Shown here piece by piece: positions 19,701-28,058 of a stretch of DNA of 64,000 nt; position 1 is the first letter of the stretch; every line of letters starts with the position of its first letter. Location of the stretch: contig NZ_BAABFA010000004.1 in NCBI RefSeq assembly GCF_039540515.1, positions 295,042-359,041 on the forward strand. The letters are read 5' to 3'. A program made the translations under genes and the position numbers. The stretch is from Nemorincola caseinilytica (GTDB lineage Bacteria; Bacteroidota; Bacteroidia; Chitinophagales; Chitinophagaceae). A model generated the notes under the pieces. That model had not been told where the DNA came from. It worked only from the letters and a program-made list of their open reading frames with translations, and did no database searches.

Positions 19701-19894
19701 TAGCCCGACCGGTCCACTGTCATGCTGTATATGTGGTCCGACGGCAGGCCGTTCCTGGAATTGAGGTTGAACGAGGAAATGTCCTGCGCATGGGTGCCGA
19801 TGCACAGCAAAAGAACGGCCATGCACATGCCATAGCGCCTGTACGATAAAAGAAAAAGAGGATATATAAAGAGAAGGTGTCGCATACGGGTCAT
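16793..19894 (-). CDS. LytS-type sensor kinase with two-component propeller repeats
   Basis: 1033 residues. A signal/anchor region leads into a large periplasmic sensor made of two-component regulator propeller repeats (for example NGLPSDHIYSM and GYLWICTDRGVVKYNG), then a Y_Y_Y domain, one membrane helix (about residues 775-800), a coiled segment and a His_kinase domain. The phospho-acceptor lies in AQINPHFIFNTL, and the ATPase motifs QPFVENAINHG and DNGIG follow. Such sensors usually detect polymeric or environmental ligands in Bacteroidota. The third in-frame ATG region (19885) could be the true start. It pairs with the LytTR regulator downstream. Confidence 0.93.
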   Translation of the reverse strand: MTRMRHLLFIYPLFLLSYRRYGMCMAVLLLCIGTHAQDISSFNLNSRNGLPSDHIYSMTVDRSGYLWICTDRGVVKYNGYECKQFSMATGLPSEDVWGLTEDLTGKLWLSFSSDEIGFIYNDKYTKAITPGMKGPIFPHHVSRYDSGIIFCNPFYNDKRHETIFMNRNDTMYSYPITHIPFRKPKDSFPPIPTISINFDKKIYVMLWDSIYALEGMENILKGHPEKITARTIHLKPVRMLEMAGKYLMFPMKGHLVNHSTGGISDDLELYSIGKGTFSKVSLSKLGIDEPIEYAGYNNSRPDHQNTLQVYTRHHVAKFEITDTGITGSSVFDIRRLTSKRVDKDRVTAYSEGTIWDTCLSTNASGVFMLGSASRYKPLPLELDGFKVAGTINDKDAVWWNGATRILLIIRDGRIMHRHYIPVTTQITDILSVNKDTILLAGSENLYLYGKDMISAPQGDYYYLKNIKAIERGKDSTTLCITRVGAYDPDLQKGKEGWQKVFIDVDRYDNIVYDNMRNLMWAYNHKKILLYNRKTTSFLYNTDIPGLKGKIEKICIDARHGNVFIKSMDMILNYDPGTRRSARIFPNLNTRKVGIDICKNTLVVYGEFGVMFALITGKGTLSEPIIYHNTKKTFYKKHWDHSITAGKMILQTDNGPFQITIPDEGEFAHVEKGAYAPRHKLLMTYGNTTRHLRHNDTLGMTQNDRTLHLDIVNPMGNGNVTYWYKLPDDSLWRSTAEGEMTMPDRYTPDNYYELCMYYADDAWKGNVVKMHVYIVPHWWQTKTMRTMIWVSVILLAISVIVLSIVITRRMVLRATQKKQLQMEMELKAIYAQINPHFIFNTLTSALLLVSKNKMDEAYTHISKFSKLLRSYLRSSRNKYILLTDEIDNLRNYTELQQTRFKDRFACDIIVDAELEHTNMKIPSLLIQPFVENAINHGMLHSAVIGHLTIEFRNVAEKNMIQCIVTDNGIGREQARENKMNSTTTLDSYGNLLIKDLVSIFNKYEDMKIEIAYEDKRPPETGTAVIISITNPPRE

Positions 19895-19987
19895 CAGAAC
19901 ATAATAATAGACAAAATTCCGTTGGTACGTTATAAATTGCCTTTCCGCTGTTTTCGATGTATATCGTTTTGATATACCTTTGTCTTT

Positions 19988-21217
19988 ATGCCTTCAATAT
20001 CATCGCGCGGCGCACATATGCCGCCTTCTCCCATACGCAAATTGGTGCCTTTTGCCGATGCGGCAAAAAAACGCGGTACCAAAGTATACCATCTGAATAT
20101 AGGCCAGCCCGATATAGAGACACCACAGGTGATACTGGATGCCGTACGCCATACCGATATGAAAGTGCTGGAGTACAGCCCCAGCGCCGGTTTTGAAAGC
20201 TACCGCAAAAAGCTGGCCGAATACTATGTGCGCAACGGCATAGATGTGACACCTGCCAATATAATAGTGACCACAGGTGGCTCGGAGGCCATAATGTTCG
20301 CCATCATGAGCTGCCTGGATCCCGGCGATGAGATGATCATTCCCGAGCCGTTCTATGCCAACTATAATGGCTTCTCTACCAGCTCTGGCGTAAAGGTGGT
20401 GCCCATACCATCAGGGATAGAAACGGGCTTTGCACTGCCGCCCATCAGCGATTTTGAAAAGGCCATCACACCGCGTACCAAGGCCATCATGATATGCAAC
20501 CCCAACAATCCTACGGGCTACCTCTATAGCGCCGAAGAGCTGAACGTGCTGAAAGACATATGCCTGAAGTATGACCTCTTCCTCTTCAGCGACGAGGCAT
20601 ACCGCGAGTTCTGCTACGATGGTCGTAAACATATCTCTGCACTGTCTATACCCGGCCTGGAGAATAATGCCATATTGCTCGATACCATATCAAAGCGCTA
20701 CAGCGCATGTGGCGGCCGGATAGGCGCCTTCGTTGCCCGCAACAGGGAGGTGATAGATGCTGCCATGAAGTTCGCCCAGGCCCGCCTGAGCCCGCCCACT
20801 TTCGCACAGATACTGGGCGAGGCCGCGGTAGACCTGCCTGCCGACTACTTTGACGAGGTACATGCCGAATACACATCGCGCCGCGACCTGCTCATAAAAC
20901 GCCTCAATGCCATGGAAGGGGTCACCTGCCCCAATCCCGGTGGTGCCTTCTACGCCATAGCAGCGCTGCCGGTAGACGACAGCGAGCGGTTCTGCCAGTG
21001 GCTGCTGGAGAGTTTTTCTCACGAGGGCGCTACAGTGATGATGGCGCCTGCAGCAGGCTTCTATGCCACACCGGGCAAGGGGCGCAACGAGGTGCGCCTG
21101 GCCTATGTGCTCAATACCGAGGCCATAAACAAGGCCATGGATTGCCTGGAGGCCGCCCTGCACGAGTACAACAAAATAACTGCTCACAGGCCTGTAAGCG
21201 AACAAAGCCACGCATGA
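19988..21217 (+). CDS. Class I/II PLP-dependent aminotransferase
   Basis: 409 residues of fold-type I aminotransferase, aspartate aminotransferase superfamily. Visible are the N-terminal NIGQPDIETP motif, MICNPNNPTG, and the PLP-binding Lys236 in SKRYSACGGRIGA. The family transaminates amino acids such as aspartate, aromatic or branched-chain ones; the substrate cannot be fixed. The stop codon overlaps the start of the next gene (ATGA), so it is the first gene of a three-gene operon with sugar-modifying enzymes, which is an unusual partner set for an amino-acid transaminase. Confidence 0.92.
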   Translation: MPSISSRGAHMPPSPIRKLVPFADAAKKRGTKVYHLNIGQPDIETPQVILDAVRHTDMKVLEYSPSAGFESYRKKLAEYYVRNGIDVTPANIIVTTGGSEAIMFAIMSCLDPGDEMIIPEPFYANYNGFSTSSGVKVVPIPSGIETGFALPPISDFEKAITPRTKAIMICNPNNPTGYLYSAEELNVLKDICLKYDLFLFSDEAYREFCYDGRKHISALSIPGLENNAILLDTISKRYSACGGRIGAFVARNREVIDAAMKFAQARLSPPTFAQILGEAAVDLPADYFDEVHAEYTSRRDLLIKRLNAMEGVTCPNPGGAFYAIAALPVDDSERFCQWLLESFSHEGATVMMAPAAGFYATPGKGRNEVRLAYVLNTEAINKAMDCLEAALHEYNKITAHRPVSEQSHA

Positions 21218-21822
21218 TAGTATACGGAGCCAGCGGACACGGCAAGGTCATAATAGAGATACTGGAAAGCAACGGCATCACCGACATAGAGGTGTGGGAC
21301 GATGCCGATAAGCCCCCTATGTGGCAGTACCCGGTACAAAAGCCTTTTTCTACTCCCGGCACCGAAGACCGCGAGGCCGTTATAAGCATAGGTGTGAACG
21401 CCACCCGCAAAAAGGTGGCCGGCCTGCTGGAAGGCAAGCTGCGTTTCGTGAAGGCCATACATGCCCATGCGCGTGTCTCCCGCCGTGCTACGGTAGGCGA
21501 GGGTACAGTTATCATGGCCGGGGCCACCATCAATGCCGATACCCGAATAGGCAAGCACTGCATTGTGAACACCAGCGCATCTATAGACCACGACTGCGTA
21601 CTGGGCGACTATGTGCATGTATCGCCCAATGCCACCCTAAGCGGCGATGTGCATATAGGCGAGGGCACGCACTTTGGCGGTGGTGCAGTGGCCATACAGG
21701 GCATTCGCATAGGCAAATGGTGTACCATAGGTGCGGGCGCAGTAGTGATACGCGATATACCCGACCATGCTACTGCCGTAGGCAATCCCGCCAGAGTCAT
21801 AAAGATAAAAGACCCCTTATAA
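21214..21822 (+). CDS. PglD/NeuD-like sugar O/N-acyltransferase (left-handed beta-helix)
   Basis: 202 residues from the ATG that overlaps the previous stop by 4 bases. An N-terminal Rossmann-like segment (IVYGASGHGKVIIEIL) is followed by hexapeptide repeats (VGEGTVIMAGATINADTRIG and later GEGTHFGGGAVAI) and a C-terminal GNPARVIK. This is the PglD/NeuD/PerB family, which acetylates amino sugars such as UDP-4-amino-sugars, or sialic acid. The DegT aminotransferase immediately downstream supports a 4-amino-sugar substrate: the aminotransferase makes the amine, this enzyme acylates it. The nucleotide-sugar dehydratase is not in the window. Confidence 0.9.
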   Translation: MIVYGASGHGKVIIEILESNGITDIEVWDDADKPPMWQYPVQKPFSTPGTEDREAVISIGVNATRKKVAGLLEGKLRFVKAIHAHARVSRRATVGEGTVIMAGATINADTRIGKHCIVNTSASIDHDCVLGDYVHVSPNATLSGDVHIGEGTHFGGGAVAIQGIRIGKWCTIGAGAVVIRDIPDHATAVGNPARVIKIKDPL

Positions 21823-22952
21823 TGAGTTCAAAGATATGGATGTCATCGCCCCACATGGGCGGCGCAGAGGAGGGCTTCGTAAAAGAGGCCTTCGATACCA
21901 ACTGGATAGCCCCTCTTGGGCCGAATGTGAACGGCTTCGAGAAGGACCTCGAGACCTTCCTGGGTTCGGGGGCGCATGTGGCCGCTCTCAGTTCGGGTAC
22001 TGCAGCCATTCACCTGGGGCTGGTGCTGCTGGGTGTAGAGGCCGGCGATGAGGTCATTTGCCAGAGTTTCACTTTCTCTGCCACTGCCAATCCTATCAGG
22101 TACATAGGCGCCATACCCATATTCGTAGATAGCGAACCCGGCACCTGGAACATGTCGCCCACCCTGCTGGAAGACGCCATAAAAGACAGGATGGCCAAAG
22201 GCAAAAAGCCCAAAGCCATTATGCCCGTACACCTCTATGGTATGCCCGCCCGTATGCAGGAGATAATGGAGGTGGCCGACCGCTATGCCATACCGGTACT
22301 GGAAGATGCTGCCGAGGCATTAGGCTCTTCTATAGATGGCCGCATGTGTGGTACCTTCGGTGCCATATCGGCCCTTTCGTTCAATGGCAATAAGATCATC
22401 ACCACATCGGGTGGTGGTGCACTTGCCGCCGCCGATGCGCAACTGGTACAGAAGGCCCGCTTCCTGGCCACACAGGCCCGCGATGAGGCGCCTCATTACC
22501 AGCACTCGCACATAGGCTACAACTACCGCATGAGCAACCTGTGCGCAGGTGTGGGCCGTGGGCAAATGCAGGTATTGCAGGACCGTATCGCGCGGCGCCG
22601 CGCCATATACGACCGCTATAAAGAGGTCTTCGCAGGCAAAAAGGGCGTCACTATGGCGCCGGAACCTGCCGGTTATTACAGCAACAGGTGGCTCTCTACC
22701 ATTCTTATAGACCCTGCTCAGGCCGGCGCCACACGCGAAGACCTGAGGCTGGCGTTCGATAAGGACAATATAGAGTCCCGCCCGCTGTGGAAGCCCATGC
22801 ACCTGCAGCCCATCTTCGAGCAGTACCCCTACTATGGTAGCGGTGTGTCCGATATGCTGTTCGCAAATGGTCTGTGCCTGCCCTCGGGTTCCAACCTCAC
22901 AGAGGACGACCTGCAGCGTGTGTTCGCGGTCATCAATTCAGTATTACACTAA
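21822..22952 (+). CDS. DegT/DnrJ/EryC1/StrS family sugar aminotransferase (PglE-like)
   Basis: 376 residues starting at an ATG that shares one base with the previous stop (TAATG); the frame is open far upstream, but the family starts here (KIWMSSPHMGGAEEGFVKEA). The PLP lysine is Lys191 (FNGNKIITTSGGG), and the GTAAIHL and ED-A motifs are present. Proteins of this group convert 4-keto sugar nucleotides to 4-amino sugars (PglE, PseC, WeeK). Tight coupling to the PglD-like gene suggests both build an N-acylated dideoxy amino sugar for the cell surface. Confidence 0.93.
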   Translation: MSSKIWMSSPHMGGAEEGFVKEAFDTNWIAPLGPNVNGFEKDLETFLGSGAHVAALSSGTAAIHLGLVLLGVEAGDEVICQSFTFSATANPIRYIGAIPIFVDSEPGTWNMSPTLLEDAIKDRMAKGKKPKAIMPVHLYGMPARMQEIMEVADRYAIPVLEDAAEALGSSIDGRMCGTFGAISALSFNGNKIITTSGGGALAAADAQLVQKARFLATQARDEAPHYQHSHIGYNYRMSNLCAGVGRGQMQVLQDRIARRRAIYDRYKEVFAGKKGVTMAPEPAGYYSNRWLSTILIDPAQAGATREDLRLAFDKDNIESRPLWKPMHLQPIFEQYPYYGSGVSDMLFANGLCLPSGSNLTEDDLQRVFAVINSVLH

Positions 22953-22967
22953 GTGAATACCGGAACC

Positions 22968-22990
22968 CACCTCCCTCTCCAAGGGAGAGG
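22968..22990. repeat. 23-bp palindromic dispersed repeat, copy 1
   Basis: CACCTCCCTCTCCAAGGGAGAGG downstream of the DegT gene is an inverted repeat (CCTCTCC around CAAG-like centre). An identical 23-base copy occurs at 60392-60414, 37 kb away, also in an intergenic tail. Confidence 0.7.
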
Positions 22991-23080
22991 GTTTTATATA
23001 AAGTTAAATTCAGCCTGTTACGGGTATATAGCATACAAATAAGCTAAATTTGCCCGTTAGCTTATCATAGTAATATTTTC

Positions 23081-24436
23081 ATGAATATTTTTAGCAAAAG
23101 TATCTTATTCCTCGTTCTGGCTATGGGTGGTACACAGTTGTGCACGGCCCAGGTGCTCGACAAGATAATCATCAAGATCGGCCGCAACCGCATCATACAG
23201 CTTTCCGAGCTGGATATACAGGTGGCACAGGCACGCCAGCAGGACCCCGACTTCAGCGACTCATCGCGTTGTGTACTCCTGCACAGCATGGTGCTGCAGA
23301 AGATGCTCATAGAGCAGGCCGACCGTGACAGTGTGGCCGTGACCGATGAGGATGTGGAAGGCCAGCTAGATAACCGTATACGCTACTTCACCCAGCTATA
23401 CGGCTCTAAAGAAAAGCTGGAGCAGGTATCGGGCAAGACCGTTTACCAACTGAAAGAAGACTACCGCGATGTGGTGCGCGAGCAGATGCTGGCCGAGAAG
23501 GTGCAGAGCCAGGTGCTGGAGCATGTGAAGATAACGCCGGCCGAAGTAGATGCCTTCTACAAGAAGATACCCGTAGATAGCCTGCCGCTCTTCCCGGCAT
23601 CGGTAGAGGTAGGACAGATAGTGATAGACCCGCCCGTGAGCGCCGAAATGGATGATTATGCCCACAAGAAGATAGAGGATATAAAGGCCGACATCATTAC
23701 AGGCAAGCTCAGCTTCGAGACCGCAGCGGGCATATACAGCGAAGACCCGGGCAGCCGCGATGAGGGTGGCCGTTACGAGGTAAAACGCAATGGCCAGTTC
23801 GTACCCGAGTTCGAAAATGCGGCCTTCAAGCTGCAGAACGGTGAGATATCGCCTATAGTAAAGACCAAATTCGGCTACCACATCATACAGATGGTGAACC
23901 GCAAGGGCGATGAGGCCGAGCTTCGTCATATACTCATAAAACCCACCATCACTTCTTCAGACTACAATAAGGCCATCGCAAAGCTGGATAGCGTGAGGAA
24001 CCTCATTGTGTCGGGCCGTATATCATTCCCCGAGGCTGTGGGCAAATTCTCTACCGATGAGGCTGCAAAACGTACGGGCGGTATGGTGATGGACCCCACT
24101 ACAGGCAATACCGAGCTGGATGTGACCCGCCTGGACCGCGATATGATACTGATGCTGGACACACTGAAGCCCGGCAGCGTATCGGCCCCACATGTGTATA
24201 TGAACGAGATGCGCGAACGCTCTTGCCGTATAGTATATATGCGCAGCCGTACCGAGCCGCACCGTGCCAACCTGAAAGAGGATTATGGCCGTATACAGGA
24301 CGTGGCCCTGCAGCAGAAGAAACAAAAGAAGATACAGGACTGGGTGCAGCAGAAAGCCCCTACCTTCTACTTGTGGATAGCCCCCGAGTTCCGCGACTGC
24401 CAGATACTGAAGGACTGGGTGGTACGCGAAGAGTAA
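23081..24436 (+). CDS. SurA-like periplasmic peptidylprolyl isomerase
   Basis: 451 residues with a signal peptide (cleavage near CTAQ), an N-terminal SurA-like chaperone region and two parvulin domains (about residues 175-275 and 280-390). The first shows the FETAAGIYSEDPGSRDEGG and FGYHIIQ motifs; the second is more diverged. This type of protein helps outer-membrane proteins fold in the periplasm. It ends 5 bp from the convergent cupin gene. Confidence 0.93.
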   Translation: MNIFSKSILFLVLAMGGTQLCTAQVLDKIIIKIGRNRIIQLSELDIQVAQARQQDPDFSDSSRCVLLHSMVLQKMLIEQADRDSVAVTDEDVEGQLDNRIRYFTQLYGSKEKLEQVSGKTVYQLKEDYRDVVREQMLAEKVQSQVLEHVKITPAEVDAFYKKIPVDSLPLFPASVEVGQIVIDPPVSAEMDDYAHKKIEDIKADIITGKLSFETAAGIYSEDPGSRDEGGRYEVKRNGQFVPEFENAAFKLQNGEISPIVKTKFGYHIIQMVNRKGDEAELRHILIKPTITSSDYNKAIAKLDSVRNLIVSGRISFPEAVGKFSTDEAAKRTGGMVMDPTTGNTELDVTRLDRDMILMLDTLKPGSVSAPHVYMNEMRERSCRIVYMRSRTEPHRANLKEDYGRIQDVALQQKKQKKIQDWVQQKAPTFYLWIAPEFRDCQILKDWVVREE

Positions 24437-24441
24437 TTCCC

Positions 24442-24948
24442 TTAAGGTGTGAGCTCTGCTATCAATGCAGCATGTTGCGGGTACTGTGCCTGTAGATCGG
24501 TCCTGTTGGCCAGCTCAAAATCTGCAAAGTCGAAGCCAGGCGCTACTGTACAGCCGCACAGGGTATAGCTGCCACCTGCCGCTACCCGCGATGCGAACCA
24601 GCTACCTGCCTTTATGACCGCAAAAGGTATGGCTCCATCCTCCAGGCCCAGAAAATGAGTGTGTAGCACGCCATCGGGCGTTATCTCGTATACGCACAGG
24701 GTATCGCCATCGTAGTGGTGCCACAGCTCGTCTGATGCTATACGGTGAAAGGCCGAATATTCTCCCTCGCCCAGCAGGAAGTAGATGCTTGTCATGGCAT
24801 TGCGGTCGCCATTATGCATAGTGGTCAGCACACTCTGCGGCAGTACCATTGCCGCCCTGTATATCTCGCCATACGCGCCTCCCTCGGGATGGCTCGTCAG
24901 TTGCAGCTTTTCTTTCCAATAGCCGGCATTCCTTATCCTGTCAGACAT
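24442..24948 (-). CDS. Cupin family protein (DUF985)
   Basis: 168 residues with the DUF985 cupin signature: HPEGGAYGEIYR near the start, SIYFLLGEGEYSAFHRI, DELWHHYDGD and GCTVAPGFDFADFE. The conserved HPEGG, FHR and HH residues line the barrel. Homologues such as yeast YML079w have a cupin fold with no settled activity. It stands alone between convergent genes. Confidence 0.9.
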   Translation of the reverse strand: MSDRIRNAGYWKEKLQLTSHPEGGAYGEIYRAAMVLPQSVLTTMHNGDRNAMTSIYFLLGEGEYSAFHRIASDELWHHYDGDTLCVYEITPDGVLHTHFLGLEDGAIPFAVIKAGSWFASRVAAGGSYTLCGCTVAPGFDFADFELANRTDLQAQYPQHAALIAELTP

Positions 24949-24977
24949 ACGGTAAAACTACTTTATACTTCCTAAAA

Positions 24978-25010
24978 ACAAAACAGGCGCGATCATCGCG
25001 CCTGTTTTGT
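24978..25010 (-). terminator. Terminator after the arginase gene
   Basis: A 15-bp perfect stem (ACAAAACAGGCGCGA and its complement) closes on a three-base loop TCA, 24 bp beyond the arginase stop. A-rich and T-rich ends of the stem make it workable in both directions. Confidence 0.85.
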
Positions 25011-25033
25011 TTATGTTCCTTTACTGCTCACGG

Positions 25034-25981
25034 CTAATTCAACATCAGCAGGTTCACACTGCGCTGTAGTATGTTGAAGGCTATCTCGGCCATCAGGTTC
25101 TCTTTGTCCAGGGTGGGGTTCACCTCTGCTATCTCGAAGCAGCATATCTTGTGGTGCTGCATGAAAGAGGCCACTAGGTCCTCTGCCTCGCGCTCCTTCA
25201 GTCCATTGCTTACGGGTGTACCCGTTCCGCGCGATATAGAGCTGTCCAGGCTGTCCACATCGAACGACACATATATATCGTCGCAGTTAGACAGGTGCAG
25301 GAATGTTTGCCTTACTATGCTTTCCACACCCTTGCGGCGCACCTCGGCCACGGGTATCACTTTTATATTGTGCTTCTTTATCAGCGCCTCTTCTTCCTTC
25401 TCATAGTCGCGCAGGGCTATGAACACTATATCCTCCGGCAGCACTTTCGGCTCTATCTTGCCCATGTTCTTCAGCTTGCGCCATAACTCGGTGGTCTGCG
25501 CATCGGGGTTGTGTATCCGGTTCTCTACATTGTCATCGGCTATAGATATGGATAGCGGCATGCCATGCATATTGCCCGATGGGGTAGTGTAGGGCGAATG
25601 CATATCTGCATGTGCGTCTATCCATACCACGCCCAGGCGGCGCTTGGGCTTGGCCATTTTCAGGCCGGCTATGGTAGCGCCTGCAGTGCTGTGGTCGCCC
25701 GCCAGCACCAGCGGAAATATACCCGACCGTACAGTATCGGCCACTGCGGTAGATACCCGCTCGTACATAGTATGTATACCCTGTATCCTTTTCGCATAGG
25801 GCGATGCCACAGGTTCGTACAGCAGCCTGTTCTCCGTCTCTACGACTTCCGATGGGAAATTCACGAAAAGATTGCTCATGAAGTCCAGCGCGGCTATTTT
25901 TATGGCATCCACACCCAGGCTTGCGCCCCTTGTGCCCGCGCCTATCTCCGAGCGTACTTCCAGTATCTTTATATTACGCAT
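25034..25981 (-). CDS. Arginase family ureohydrolase
   Basis: 315 residues from the ATG at 25981; the frame is open for 111 more codons upstream, but that stretch has no homologous look and runs through the hairpin at 26075-26107. Binuclear manganese ligands are seen in AGDHS, WIDAHADMH and SFDVDSLD, and the substrate loop PSGNMHGMP is the true-arginase form. The enzyme hydrolyses arginine to ornithine and urea. A CAAAGATA box (TATCTTTG on the coding strand) at 25987-25994 supports the start. No urease or ornithine pathway genes are adjacent. Confidence 0.92.
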   Translation of the reverse strand: MRNIKILEVRSEIGAGTRGASLGVDAIKIAALDFMSNLFVNFPSEVVETENRLLYEPVASPYAKRIQGIHTMYERVSTAVADTVRSGIFPLVLAGDHSTAGATIAGLKMAKPKRRLGVVWIDAHADMHSPYTTPSGNMHGMPLSISIADDNVENRIHNPDAQTTELWRKLKNMGKIEPKVLPEDIVFIALRDYEKEEEALIKKHNIKVIPVAEVRRKGVESIVRQTFLHLSNCDDIYVSFDVDSLDSSISRGTGTPVSNGLKEREAEDLVASFMQHHKICCFEIAEVNPTLDKENLMAEIAFNILQRSVNLLMLN

Positions 25982-26074
25982 ACGCCCAAAGATAGCTATT
26001 TCCCGCCTATCTGTATGTAGCGGTACGGTATACATGCATGTATAGGATAGTATTTTGGGCCAGGCATAAAAGAA

Positions 26075-26107
26075 CGATCCGCGCTTCTGTGCCGGAAGCG
26101 CGGATCG
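26075..26107 (-). terminator. Hairpin terminator between two minus-strand genes
   Basis: Perfect 13-bp stem CGATCCGCGCTTC / GAAGCGCGGATCG around a seven-base loop, followed on the minus strand by TTCTTTT. It lies 160 bp after the small coiled-coil protein gene and before arginase. Confidence 0.8.
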
Positions 26108-26267
26108 TGAGCAGGTAATGATTATGGTGATAATTGGAAAGGAAAAATAGGCACAGGTGCTACCCCTTTGAATATTATTCCGCCGGGGCAGACCGGAGAG
26201 CTGTGTGTTTTCAATTGTCTCTTCTGAGAGAGAACATGATATTATGCCTGTTAGAGCACGGTTCGGC

Positions 26268-26618
26268 TTATAGCAGCAGTATAAGCAGTATGATGATGAG
26301 CAGCAGCCCGGCACCAGATATGTATATATATGTAGGGTGCATCTGGCGCAGCTCCTTGTTCATATTTTTCAGTTCGGTACGGATCTCCTTACGTTCCAGG
26401 CGCGACATGTGTTCCATGTCCATGGCCTGTATCTCGGTCACACGTTCTTTTATGGCCAGCACCCTTGCCTCGGTCTGTTCTTTGGTCAGGACCTTTTCGG
26501 CAGCGGCGGCATTAAAAGAGATACCGGATAACATCAGGGTCAGTACTAGTACACTCATCTTTACTCTCCTCAGAAAACGCATAAATGCAGGGTCGTTTAC
26601 TCGGGTGTTGTGTTTCAT
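26268..26618 (-). CDS. Small exported coiled-coil protein with C-terminal membrane anchor
   Basis: 116 residues, not a family I can name. A signal-like hydrophobic stretch (VLVLTLMLSGISFNAAAA, residues 23-40) is followed by a charged, heptad-rich helix (about 42-92: ALKERV/ LERKEIRTELKNMNKEL pattern) and a very hydrophobic C-terminus (GAGLLLIIILLILLL). It is probably an envelope protein with a periplasmic coiled coil. It is flanked by terminators on both sides, so it is a single-gene unit. Confidence 0.7.
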   Translation of the reverse strand: MKHNTRVNDPAFMRFLRRVKMSVLVLTLMLSGISFNAAAAEKVLTKEQTEARVLAIKERVTEIQAMDMEHMSRLERKEIRTELKNMNKELRQMHPTYIYISGAGLLLIIILLILLL

Positions 26619-26731
26619 AGCTGTTGGTTTTTGGTTAGCGATTTACTGCTGTAAAGTTCGCTACCATATGAGCCGTATGTGTTATACGGTTCAGCGAATG
26701 ATCTATATAAATCACAGGTGTATACAAAAAA

Positions 26732-26756
26732 AGCCCCGCCTATTGATGGCGGGGCT
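26732..26756 (-). terminator. carA terminator
   Basis: Stem AGCCCCGCC / GGCGGGGCT with loop TATTGAT, followed on the minus strand by a run of seven T. It sits 26 bp after the carA stop. Confidence 0.9.
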
Positions 26757-26781
26757 GTATCATTTTGCGAAAAAGTATCAG

Positions 26782-27891
26782 TTACATACTTTCCTCTATC
26801 ATTTTCAGGAAGTCATCGAAAAGGTAGCGCGAATCGTGTGGCCCGGGCGTAGCCTCGGGGTGGTACTGTACCGAGAAGGCAGGTTTTCCCTTCAGGCGTA
26901 TACCCTCTATCGATCCGTCGTTCAGGTTCACATGGGTTATCTCCACATGGTCGCACTTCTTTATGGCCTCTGGGTCTACGCCAAAGCCATGGTTCTGCGT
27001 CGTTATCTCCGACCGGCCTGTTACCAGGTTCTTTACCGGGTGGTTCAGCCCACGGTGGCCGTGGTGCATCTTGAAGGTAGGTATACCATTGGCCAGCGCC
27101 AGCAACTGGTGTCCCAGGCATATCCCGAACAGGGGCTTCTCTGTGGCCAGTATATCCTTTACGGTATCTACTGCATAGCTCATAGATGCAGGGTCGCCCG
27201 GTCCGTTAGATATGAAGTAGCCATGCGGCTCAAAGGCTTTCAGCTCTTCTATACCCGTCTTCGCGGGAAATACCTTCAGGTATGCGCCCCTGTCGGCCAG
27301 GCATTTCAGTATGTTTATCTTGGCGCCATAGTCCATCACGGCTATGCGTATAGGCGCATCGGCCTTGCCCACATGGTAGGGCTCCTTTGTAGATATCTGC
27401 GACGAAAGCTCCAGCCCTGCCATATCCGGCACATTGGCCAGTGCTGCCTTCAGTGCCTCTATCTCCGAATGCTCTGTCGATATGACACAGTTCATAGCGC
27501 CCTTGCTGCGTATGTGCTGCACCAGTGCGCGGGTGTCCACGTCGTATATGGCCACTATATTGTTCCTGGTAAGGTAGCTTTCCAGGCCGTCGTCGGCCAC
27601 CATGCGCGAGTAGCGGTGGGCCATGTTCTTGCATATGAGGCCGCTTATCTTCACCGAGTCGCTCTCCACATCATCGTTCTTCACGCCATAGTTGCCCGTA
27701 TAGGCATTGTTCATTATCAGTACCTGTCCCGTGTACGATGGGTCGGTGAATACCTCCTGGTAGCCCGTCATACCCGTATTGAAGCATATTTCGCCACCTG
27801 CCGTGCCTTTCGCGCCAAAAGATGTACCTGCAAAACAAGTGCCGTCCTGCAGCAGCAGCCATGCAGGGGAATTAGTTCGTGTAGCTGTCAT
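26782..27891 (-). CDS. carA: Carbamoyl-phosphate synthase small (glutaminase) subunit
   Basis: 369 residues. The N-terminal CarA domain (residues 1-140) contains the GTSFGAKG and FNTGMTGYQEV motifs, and the class I glutamine amidotransferase domain follows with nucleophile Cys in FGICLGHQ and the His/Glu pair in VQYHPEATPG. It frees ammonia from glutamine for carbamoyl phosphate, used for arginine and pyrimidines. The large-subunit gene carB is not in the window. A CAAAGGTA box at 27909-27916 may be its -7 element. Confidence 0.97.
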   Translation of the reverse strand: MTATRTNSPAWLLLQDGTCFAGTSFGAKGTAGGEICFNTGMTGYQEVFTDPSYTGQVLIMNNAYTGNYGVKNDDVESDSVKISGLICKNMAHRYSRMVADDGLESYLTRNNIVAIYDVDTRALVQHIRSKGAMNCVISTEHSEIEALKAALANVPDMAGLELSSQISTKEPYHVGKADAPIRIAVMDYGAKINILKCLADRGAYLKVFPAKTGIEELKAFEPHGYFISNGPGDPASMSYAVDTVKDILATEKPLFGICLGHQLLALANGIPTFKMHHGHRGLNHPVKNLVTGRSEITTQNHGFGVDPEAIKKCDHVEITHVNLNDGSIEGIRLKGKPAFSVQYHPEATPGPHDSRYLFDDFLKMIEESM

Positions 27892-28058
27892 TGAAAAAAC
27901 AAATTGCGCAAAGGTAACATTAAAATAAGAAGAGTACTCTTCATCTCTGCCTATCTTTTGTTTTAATTATCCACATCAGTTCGTAGCACCGGGGTGAGTA
28001 CACTTGTTTCCTGCTTTTGTTTTGGTATGATTTTGTAAAATTTCTATATGTTTGGGCC

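Noticed and set aside
24437..24441. Missing terminator between the convergent PpiC and cupin genes
   Set aside because: Closely packed convergent ends are ordinary in this window (also at 15984-15988) and need no special explanation.
25982..26314. 111-codon N-terminal extension of the arginase frame
   Set aside because: It runs through a strong hairpin and has no arginase-like sequence; the ATG at 25981 fits the family and has a -7-like box in front.
26782..27891. carA without carB as a sign of a broken pathway
   Set aside because: Split carA and carB loci are common in bacteria, and the window covers only part of the genome.
26134..27894. 586-codon plus-strand open frame across the coiled-coil gene and carA
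   Set aside because: It is antisense to two supported genes and crosses a terminator; the translation has no recognisable domain.
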